A stretch of 64,000 nt of DNA from Lineus longissimus (Eukaryota; Nemertea; Pilidiophora; Heteronemertea; Lineidae). Location of the stretch: NCBI RefSeq assembly GCF_910592395.1, contig NC_088320.1:13392501-13456500 (forward strand), in the 5' to 3' direction. Numbering within the stretch: position 1 is the stretch's first letter; each line of letters opens with the position of its first letter. This document shows positions 7,691-13,641 of this stretch, piece after piece. The position numbers and the translations under genes are program-made. Below the pieces are notes generated by a model, which was given only the letters and a program-made list of their open reading frames with translations, searched no databases and was not told where the DNA came from.

Positions 7691-8542
7691 TTAAACTAAT
7701 GAATAGGGTGGTGCTGATGGTAGTGTTACTTGGTGAAATTCATCCCTAACACCGAAGTCATGATAATAGTGATAGTGATACACCACATTAGGATTAGGAC
7801 GTAGTCCGGGTCCGACTTCGTCTTGAGAGCATAGCTCGAGTCGAACTTTGTTCTCTGGACGTAGTCCGGGTCCTGTTTGATTTACTGAACTTTTAGTTTT
7901 TCTAGCATCTCTGTCTGTGCTAGTTTGTTTTCCTTCTTCTAAAAAAGTCTTCTTTAAAGACTCTACATCAACAGCTGAACTTGCCTCCCTTTGTTTTTTC
8001 CTAATGGCATTTTTCATCGAAATGTATTTCTCCTTCTCCTTGAGAATCAAAGTAAACTCATCTGTAGATATGTGAGAATCGGTTAAGGCTTTACTAACCA
8101 AATCATTGATTGTGTTCAGTTTTGAAATTGCCAACATTCTGATATTCTCATGCTTTTCAATTTTCTTAAGAATATTCTTTTTCTCCCAGCCTAAGGCTGA
8201 TGAAATAATGGCACTACCTATTGTTACGCCACCCAAAGCTAAGCCTATCGGTGCCGTGATGACACCAGCTAGAGCGGAAACACCAACAGATCCGGCTGCT
8301 ACGCTAGTTAAATTAAGGAAATGGCTAATGCCAGTAATTACGCTAAATGCTTTTTTGTACTTTGAAAATATCTTTCTTCTAAATTCAATCTCGCTTTCTA
8401 AGAAACTCTTAACCTCACATATTTGTTGTAGTCTGAAAGCCTGAGGGTTACTTTCTGTATGCTTTTCAGACCTTTCATAGTTCAAATGACTTTCAGAGTT
8501 TAAATTACTTAAATCTGGATAAACCTTATTGTCTCCATCCAT
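7691..8542 (-). CDS. Polinton coiled-coil/hydrophobic protein with C-terminal PSAP
   Basis: Protein of 283 residues of a kind often found in Polintons; function unknown. Residues ~68-118 form a Gly/Ala/Ser-rich hydrophobic region (glycine-zipper-like: SVAAGSVGVSALAG, APIGLALGG), able to span or insert in membrane. It is flanked by charged helices with coiled-coil character (38-66 and 120-190). Two to three mini-inserts form most of residues 224-250 (GLRPENKVRLELCSQ). The C-terminus is Tyr/His-rich and ends in PSAPPYSLV, containing a PSAP tetrapeptide like retroviral late domains that bind TSG101. The start is in AATTAAATG. It is the last gene of a five-gene minus-strand block and starts only 4 bp from the end of the next gene. 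Confidence 0.75.
   Translation of the reverse strand: MDGDNKVYPDLSNLNSESHLNYERSEKHTESNPQAFRLQQICEVKSFLESEIEFRRKIFSKYKKAFSVITGISHFLNLTSVAAGSVGVSALAGVITAPIGLALGGVTIGSAIISSALGWEKKNILKKIEKHENIRMLAISKLNTINDLVSKALTDSHISTDEFTLILKEKEKYISMKNAIRKKQREASSAVDVESLKKTFLEEGKQTSTDRDARKTKSSVNQTGPGLRPENKVRLELCSQDEVGPGLRPNPNVVYHYHYYHDFGVRDEFHQVTLPSAPPYSLV
7796..7873 (-). repeat. mini-insert array inside the PSAP protein gene
   Basis: Two to three units in mixed orientation at ~30-bp spacing, read in frame as GPGLRPENKVRLELCSQDEVGPGLRP. The separating triplet is GTC/GGT-like instead of ACT. Confidence 0.8.
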
Positions 8543-8546
8543 TTAA

Positions 8547-8834
8547 TTAGTGGGAATAACTAGAATCAGTTGTTCTGTCATTTCTAGTGTTTAGTGTTGA
8601 TCCTACAGACACTACAGGTTTTTGAAGTACATTAAATTTTAAAGGTTTTTCTGACCCAACAGGTTTTTCTGACCCAACAGGTTTTTCTGTCCCAGCAGGC
8701 ACAGCAGGTTTTAAAGGTTTTTCGGGACCAGGCTCCAACTTTGACTCTACTTCTGCCTCTAATTCTCTATGAAATCGTTCTAATCTTTCTTTCCAATTAC
8801 GTGGTCGTTTTGTGTAACCCCAAGTTTTATTCAT
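8547..8834 (-). CDS. small basic Polinton protein with EKPVGS repeats
   Basis: Protein of 95 residues, not recognised. A basic N-terminus (WGYTKRPRNWKERLERFHREL) is followed by an acidic helix and then a Pro/Lys-rich repeat tail (EKPLKP, EKPVGSEKPVGSEKPLK). Codon positions look coding, and the start is in AATTAAATG, like the neighbouring genes. Spacers are 19 bp upstream and 4 bp downstream, consistent with one co-oriented block. It could be a DNA-binding core protein or a structural linker; neither is shown by sequence. Confidence 0.65.
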   Translation of the reverse strand: MNKTWGYTKRPRNWKERLERFHRELEAEVESKLEPGPEKPLKPAVPAGTEKPVGSEKPVGSEKPLKFNVLQKPVVSVGSTLNTRNDRTTDSSYSH

Positions 8835-8853
8835 TTAATTAAGTAAAATAAAA

Positions 8854-10080
8854 TCAATTCACTGCAAAGAGTAAATTTCTTTCAAGTCTATTATTCAACT
8901 TAATCATCTCGTTTATGATTTCTGTCTGACTACATATGTTAATGTTCTGGTTCATTCTCATGTTATTATTTAAATTCGATAATCTATCAAGCAGAATCAT
9001 ATTTTCATCACGAAGATAATCCCCGAAATGCTGTGATATCACTATTTTCCAATTTGGTATTACATCCTGGTCTCGAAAGACAAACCAGTTTTCACTTCTC
9101 ATTTTTACCATGAAATCCATTGACCTATCCAATTGATCCTTAAATAGTGTGTAGTCTACTTTAGCACTCTTCTGTCTGTTTTGTGTTTTAGACATTGGTC
9201 TAATGTTAAACCAAGCAAAGCACAGTTCAGGTTTATCTTTGAATTCCTTGATTGGTAAGACATGATCCAACTCTTCTTCTACTATTCGAACTCTGTTCTC
9301 GGGACTTTGTCCTATTGGAGATAGACTCCTCTGGTACTCTAACCACTGTGAGAAGAAACTGTCTGTACATCCTAGATTGAATGATGAATTACCGGTCGGA
9401 CTTCGTCCTGAGAGCATAGCTCGATTACACTCTCCCTTAGAAATGCGGTTTAGACCAACTCTAATTTTGTGTCTGTCTCTATTACCATTTTGGTCAAGGT
9501 AATCCTTTTTGTAATATGAATTAAAACATGATCTACAGTTACCTCTATTTCCGTTTTTACCAAATTCACCATCACTTAGTAATTTATTTTCATAACATTT
9601 ATTACATCCCTTGATTTTACTTGAACCACATTCTTTACAGTAATCAAGTAGTTTATTACGCCTGTTCTTTTCAAAATTAATTTCAGGTTTCTTTTCACAG
9701 CACTTAACACAATAAATTGTAGGTTGATTTTCCATGTTTTGATTCATCATATTATTCTGATTTTCCATATTTTGATTCATCATATTATTCTGATTTTCCA
9801 TATTTTGATTCATCATATTATTCTGATTTTCCATATTTTGATTTTCCATGTTTTGATTTAAGATAAACTGACTTATCATATTTTGATTTAACATAATCTG
9901 ATTTATCAGATTTTGATTTAACATATTATTTTGATGCAAATAATACAAAAACTTCTGAATATTTTGATTCATCATATTATCATGATTCATCATATTATTC
10001 TGATTCATCATATTATCATGATTCATCATACCATTTTGATTCATCATACCATTTTGATTATCAAATATTGCTCCATCCAT
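8854..10080 (-). CDS. HNH nuclease-like zinc-finger protein with Asn/Met repeats
   Basis: Protein of 408 residues. Residues 1-120 are a low-complexity Asn/Met repeat (MENQNNMMNQN units, DNA period 33 bp, 9720-10070). Next come paired CxxC motifs (C124/C127, C148/C151, C159/C162, C182/C185), likely zinc knuckles. Then an HNH-like core: LDHVLPIKEF (~271-280) followed by CFAWFNIRPMSKTQNRQKS (~287-305), giving the D-H...N...N pattern of HNH endonucleases. Two mini-inserts lie between the knuckles and the HNH core (NRAMLSGRSPT and SPIGQSPENRVRI). The region after ~310 is charged and helical. DNA nicking or resolution during element replication is plausible but inferred. Confidence 0.7.
   Translation of the reverse strand: MDGAIFDNQNGMMNQNGMMNHDNMMNQNNMMNHDNMMNQNIQKFLYYLHQNNMLNQNLINQIMLNQNMISQFILNQNMENQNMENQNNMMNQNMENQNNMMNQNMENQNNMMNQNMENQPTIYCVKCCEKKPEINFEKNRRNKLLDYCKECGSSKIKGCNKCYENKLLSDGEFGKNGNRGNCRSCFNSYYKKDYLDQNGNRDRHKIRVGLNRISKGECNRAMLSGRSPTGNSSFNLGCTDSFFSQWLEYQRSLSPIGQSPENRVRIVEEELDHVLPIKEFKDKPELCFAWFNIRPMSKTQNRQKSAKVDYTLFKDQLDRSMDFMVKMRSENWFVFRDQDVIPNWKIVISQHFGDYLRDENMILLDRLSNLNNNMRMNQNINICSQTEIINEMIKLNNRLERNLLFAVN
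9284..9316 (+). repeat. double-hairpin mini-insert with ATT flanks
   Basis: ATT, 27-bp core (GAAC-TCT-GTTC, TCG, GGAC-TTT-GTCC), ATT. This is a fourth flank triplet, with a compensated first stem. It lies inside the HNH-like gene. Confidence 0.88.
9394..9424 (-). repeat. double-hairpin mini-insert in HNH-like gene
   Basis: Well-conserved core in reverse orientation relative to the window, encoding RAMLSGRSP. The flanking triplets do not match (AAT and ACC on the minus strand), so one side has mutated or this copy arose differently. Confidence 0.85.
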
Positions 10081-10980
10081 TTCTTTCTTTATTTAGTAGG
10101 ACATTTTTTTTTTAAATTACGTTTTTCGAACTTGTTCTTGTGACTTAAGTCACTTTAGAGACTTTATTTCATTTCAATGATTTGATATCAGAAACTGGTA
10201 ACCATTCATTGAACTTATCACTGTAACCCTTCCACTTCACTAATCCGTATTTCTTGCCTTTACTGGTCTTGTACCTTAGGATTTTCTCGATCTTGTACTC
10301 TAGCTGGTCAGGATTAGGAACATAGCTCAATTCCTCTTCATAGAAATATCCTTGAATTTCTTCTTTGTGGTAATCCTCAAGCTGGTAGACGATAGGGTGA
10401 GTAAATATGATCTGTTTGATTTGGAACACCTCCTCAGTGTAGTTGGGCATGTAACCTTTACCGAAAATGGACTTGTACTTTGAAATTCTTACACTGTCAC
10501 CTACTTTGTACTTTGGATCACCAAATGTCTCTTTGAGGTGAAGACCGTAAAGATTGTACCACACTGTTCCTTCGTTTTCCATCTTTCTGGCGTCTACAGG
10601 TTTCATACCTATTGATGAGTGAAATGTGTTATTGTAGCCGCTGACCAGGTCATCCAGAACGTCAATCCACTTGTCAGTCTCCTTAGCGGTGAAATAACGC
10701 CACATTTTTTCTTTAAGGGTTCTATTGAATCTCTCTACTACTGCTGCCTTCTTATCAGATTTTGTGGAGAACCATTCTATGTCATTTTCTGTTAAGAGTT
10801 CCTTGAAGTGTTTGTTGTAAAATTCTTTACCGTCATCAAACTGGATTTTCGTTGGTTTTGCTTCCTCAAATATCACTTTAAATGCATCTCTGATTTCTTC
10901 TCCCCTCTTACTCTTAACTGCTAGAGCCCAAGAAAAACGACTAAATAGATCTATGACTGTTAAAATGAATCTGAAACCCT

Positions 10981-11014
10981 TATTCGGACTTTGTCCTGAG
11001 AGCATAGCTCGATT
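10981..11014 (-). repeat. double-hairpin mini-insert in the integrase catalytic core
   Basis: AAT, 27-bp core, AAT on the minus strand. Without these 30 bp, one Asn codon would directly precede the Lys-Gly that normally follows it in this integrase family, so the insertion point is exact and in frame. The unit encodes ten residues in the loop after the first catalytic strand. Confidence 0.93.
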
Positions 11015-11186
11015 CTTACTCTCGAAATTCTGCATGTCAAACCAGATCTGCTTGCCATTGTTGATCGATGTACGATACCATTGTCTTCCTGAAGGTGAAT
11101 TTCTTAATGGCCAGTTTGTGTAGTTGGTGAGTTGGTAGTGTTTCTAGAAATTCTTTCACTTCTTTTTTTTTAATAAGTTTTCCTGA

Positions 11187-11230
11187 GCGGGACTTTGTCC
11201 CTAACAACGAAGTTGTGCTCTGCTCTCGTG
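11187..11230 (-). repeat. eroded mini-insert cluster in integrase N-terminal region
   Basis: GGGAC-TTT-GTCCC, then a degenerate AACAACGAAGTTGT dyad and a GAGC-type half unit. Read as SSREQSTTSLLGTKSRSG. Stem arms are partly lost. Confidence 0.6.
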
Positions 11231-11348
11231 AAGAAGTCATATCTTCCTTGACCTGTTTCCAGATTTTACTCAAAGAACTGTAAGCCACGGGACTCTCAGG
11301 GTTGTAGTACAAATCCCTTAGATACTGCTGTGTGTCATCCTTTACATT

Positions 11349-11358
11349 CATTTAAATG
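11349..11358. promoter_or_regulatory. palindromic CATTTAAATG shared by two divergent start codons
   Basis: The start codons of integrase (minus, 11349-11351) and ATPase (plus, 11356-11358) are the two ends of one 10-bp palindrome. Each strand therefore reads TTTAAATG. With only 4 bp between the codons, transcription must start inside the opposite gene or at this site. Confidence 0.7.
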
Positions 11359-11976
11359 AGTGAAGTATTTATTTACGAGCCACACAATATGTTAATTTCT
11401 GGTGTTACCAATTGTGGTAAGACATATTTTGCCCTTGACCTCTTAGAAAAGGAGTATCGGCACAAGTTTCAGAACATAGTCATTTTCTGTCCAACATATT
11501 TCAACAATAAGACATATGAAAGGAAATGGATTTATCAAGACAAGAACGTCTACATAGTTAATCCCGAAGCTGTGGCCAGTAATTTGGACCTTGTGCTTCA
11601 GTTTGCTACTCTGACCTTTGCTGGTTCTAACACATTATTCCTCATTGATGACTGTGCTAATTTGAGAGACACAAAAAAGAAGGTGTCCGAGTTATGTAAT
11701 CTTGCCTTTTCCGGCAGGCACTACAATCTCACTGTTTGGTTACTAGTTCAGAAGTACAATTCAGTTGTCAAGGACTACAGAGAGAACATAAGAATTTTAG
11801 TATTATTTTTTAATAAGGATGAATCAGCCATGAAAGATGCCTTAGAAGAAAACAGTGTTATTCCTAAGGAGAAAAGACAGTACTACATAGAAGAACTTAA
11901 GATGAAAAAAGGATCAAAACTGATCATTAGACTACAACATCCATTTGGATTTACTCTTTCCCATCAAAAATCTTAG
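11356..11976 (+). CDS. A32-like genome-packaging ATPase
   Basis: FtsK/HerA-superfamily ATPase that would pump DNA into capsids. 206 residues, usual for Polinton ATPases. The Walker A motif GVTNCGKT is at 16-23, Walker B TLFLIDD at 93-99, and a sensor-like WLLVQKYNS follows at ~138-146. No mini-inserts lie in the coding region, unlike most neighbours; the compact fold may not tolerate them. It is the only plus-strand gene between two minus-strand blocks, divergent from integrase and convergent with the membrane-protein gene at 12021. Confidence is high because both nucleotide-binding motifs and the context agree. Confidence 0.95.
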   Translation: MSEVFIYEPHNMLISGVTNCGKTYFALDLLEKEYRHKFQNIVIFCPTYFNNKTYERKWIYQDKNVYIVNPEAVASNLDLVLQFATLTFAGSNTLFLIDDCANLRDTKKKVSELCNLAFSGRHYNLTVWLLVQKYNSVVKDYRENIRILVLFFNKDESAMKDALEENSVIPKEKRQYYIEELKMKKGSKLIIRLQHPFGFTLSHQKS

Positions 11977-11988
11977 TCCCGCTTCTCA

Positions 11989-12038
11989 TCGAGCTATGCT
12001 CTCAGGACTGTGTCCGATCATCAGGACTGTGTCCAATC
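11989..12038. repeat. mini-insert at the third convergent junction
   Basis: One full unit (GAGC-TAT-GCTC, TCA, GGAC-TGT-GTCC) followed by two copies of the second hairpin alone (GGACTGTGTCC). It lies just after the ATPase stop and overlaps the last codons of the opposite gene (TTDWTQS). All three convergent gene ends in this Polinton carry such units. Confidence 0.85.
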
Positions 12039-12479
12039 AGTGGTCTTAGTCTTTCTAACCCTAGTAAAATAATAAATTATTAACCCTAAACCACTAAGTC
12101 CTAGGATAATCCATAGGTATTCGTATTTCTTCATTTCATCACTAGGTTGGTAGTAATCACTTAATTGTGGTCGCTGAGGTAGTACAATAGTTCTTTCTGG
12201 ATGTAAATGATTGTAAACAGTAAGTGCTGAATCAGTATTGTTAAAATCAATAGAAGCGTCTCTTTCTCTCTTTAATTCAAGATTAACGAAGTCAATGGTA
12301 CTTTTCCTATGCTCCTCCCATTCGGTTGAAGCTTTTTGTAATTGCTCCTGAGCCAAATCATGTCTTTTCACTTCAGTCTCATAGCCATTCTTGTCTAGTT
12401 TTTTAAAAAGGTAACCGGATCCAGTGAATGCTAATCCATTGATTATTGCAGATCCAAATAACATGCCAATGCCAGCCAT
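12021..12479 (-). CDS. Polinton small membrane protein with coiled coil
   Basis: Protein of 152 residues, a recurrent Polinton type of unknown function. It has a hydrophobic N-terminus (AGIGMLFGSAIINGLAFTGSG), a charged central helix (~35-85) likely to coil, and a C-terminal transmembrane segment (~119-138, WIILGLSGLGLIIYYF) followed by basic residues. The start is in AATTAAATG. It is the last gene of the four-gene capsid block (14898 to 12021), so a virion or assembly role is likely. The C-terminal residues overlap the mini-insert cluster. Confidence 0.75.
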   Translation of the reverse strand: MAGIGMLFGSAIINGLAFTGSGYLFKKLDKNGYETEVKRHDLAQEQLQKASTEWEEHRKSTIDFVNLELKRERDASIDFNNTDSALTVYNHLHPERTIVLPQRPQLSDYYQPSDEMKKYEYLWIILGLSGLGLIIYYFTRVRKTKTTDWTQS

Positions 12480-12501
12480 TTAATTCCAATGAATTTTAAT
12501 T

Positions 12502-13269
12502 TCAATGATTTGTCCCTGAGAGCATAGCTCGAGTTAATACCAATTGGTACTGTACATTATGACCATTAAGATCGATGATTTCACCTTTTTCATCAGTTAA
12601 GCGAATATTCAGCTTATTGAATCTTGGTTTACAGGAAATTGCTATTGGTTTCTCAAATGTGTATGCTATTAAATCCCCAAAATTAGCTTCCTTTATTGGT
12701 CTTGTGGTTAGCACATCAGATGCTTCACCATTACTTAATACACTATTAGATTCGATTATGTCACAGTGAAAAACAAAATTGTTAATTGGTCTAAAATTGA
12801 TGGGTTTCTCGCTTACAACATCATCCTTACTTTTATTGTCTAAAGGGTAAGGCCATTCTGATTTCATGCCAAATAATTCATTACTTTTACCAAGAAAATA
12901 GATCTGATAATGTGCCTCATTTTTTCTCTTTAGGAAGTGTAAGATGGCCTTACCTGTTGGTTCTTCAAGGTCAAATCTGACAGCACCTCTACTCATACTA
13001 TTTTCTTTCAACTTATCCGCAAATACTTTTGAAAAGCTCTGTAGGTCATAGAGACCATCTGGTAGCGTAATCTCTGCCACATCAAACCCCTTAACTTTGA
13101 TTCGGTTATTCTCCCTGGCTGCACTTATGTTGTAGAATGTACAAGGTATTACTGCAAAAGTTAAAGTGATGCTACATGCATCCTGAATTTCAGTCTTGAG
13201 ATTGACTGTTAAATCACTTGAACTCTGATCTGGATAGTCACTTGAATCTATGTTCATTACAGTAACCAT
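12502..13269 (-). CDS. minor capsid (penton-like) protein
   Basis: Protein of 255 residues lying directly downstream of the major capsid cluster. The N-terminal pattern (DLTVNLKTEIQDACSITLTF...FYNIS) and the C-terminal motif LNIRLTDEKGEIIDLNG with a following hydrophobic strand are typical of the Polinton minor-capsid family, predicted single jelly-roll proteins that occupy capsid vertices. The last residues (LTRAMLSGTNH) come from a truncated mini-insert at ~12508-12537 that replaced the natural C-terminus. The start is in AGTAAATG. Related to the longer protein at 2820-3770. Confidence 0.75.
   Translation of the reverse strand: MVTVMNIDSSDYPDQSSSDLTVNLKTEIQDACSITLTFAVIPCTFYNISAARENNRIKVKGFDVAEITLPDGLYDLQSFSKVFADKLKENSMSRGAVRFDLEEPTGKAILHFLKRKNEAHYQIYFLGKSNELFGMKSEWPYPLDNKSKDDVVSEKPINFRPINNFVFHCDIIESNSVLSNGEASDVLTTRPIKEANFGDLIAYTFEKPIAISCKPRFNKLNIRLTDEKGEIIDLNGHNVQYQLVLTRAMLSGTNH
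12508..12537 (-). repeat. truncated mini-insert at penton-like gene end
   Basis: The first hairpin is intact (GAGC-TAT-GCTC); the second is broken (GGGACAAATC). It encodes RAMLSG at the C-terminus before a stop. Confidence 0.75.
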
Positions 13270-13326
13270 TTACTTAAGCAAATTTTCGTTTTCAAATTTA
13301 CCTTTTATCAAATAAGTAAATTATTC

Positions 13327-13563
13327 TTACTTCATAATATTTCTGGGTAGGATTCCTTGATCGTAAAGGTACTCTAATGTTCCATTACTAATAGCTACAG
13401 TTCCTCCCAGTTTAAGAATTTCCTCTAGGTCGGCCTGACTTGGGGGACCAATATTGATTCTCAAGAACCTTTTCAGTAACATAGAGTAACCAATTGTTGT
13501 TGATGCCAACAGTAAACTTTGATACAGTGTATTTATGATATCTTTCTTTCCTGGTGTATCCAT
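13327..13563 (-). CDS. small conserved-looking Polinton protein
   Basis: Protein of 78 residues between the major and minor capsid genes. It has a hydrophobic helix (LYQSLLLASTTIGYSMLL, ~13-30) followed by KRFLRINIGPPSQADLEEILKLGGTVAISNGTLEYLYDQGI. The GPPS...LKLGGT segment looks constrained, and small proteins like this are recurrent in Polinton capsid blocks, though I know no function. The start is in AATTAAATG. No mini-insert lies inside it. Confidence 0.7.
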   Translation of the reverse strand: MDTPGKKDIINTLYQSLLLASTTIGYSMLLKRFLRINIGPPSQADLEEILKLGGTVAISNGTLEYLYDQGILPRNIMK

Positions 13564-13641
13564 TTAATTACTTAGAAAATCACTAGTAAAACTCATTTAT
13601 CTAGTATTCAGTGCTGGAGCGAACTTTGTTCTTGCAGCAAC
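13564..13641. other. short intergenic spacer with half of a mini-insert
   Basis: A 78-bp spacer upstream of the small gene. It contains GAAC-TTT-GTTC at ~13620-13631, one hairpin of the mini-insert family, flanked by a direct repeat CAGTGCTGGAG (13609 and 13641 areas). Confidence 0.45.

Larger units (their letters stand above)
10169..11351 (-). pseudogene. retroviral-type integrase with chromodomain, one frameshift
   Basis: Inserts the element into host DNA. The N-terminal part is 11037-11351 (104 residues, ending QWQADLV) and the main part is 10169-11035. The two are out of frame by one base: an extra T around 11036-11038 puts a stop directly before the expected DM. DDE residues are visible: the first Asp in WQADLVD at the break, the second in IQFDDGKEF, and Glu in KAAVVERFNRTLKEKMW. 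A chromodomain ends the protein (EKILRYKTSKGKKYGLVKWKGY...EWLPVSDIK), as in metazoan Polintons, suggesting chromatin-guided targeting. A mini-insert (RAMLSGQSPN) sits just after the first catalytic strand. The start shares a palindrome with the ATPase gene. Sequencing error is an alternative to real inactivation. Confidence 0.9.

Noticed and set aside
7691-7700. PPxY late domain at the PSAP protein C-terminus
   Set aside because: The sequence is PPY without the intervening residue, so only PSAP is noted.
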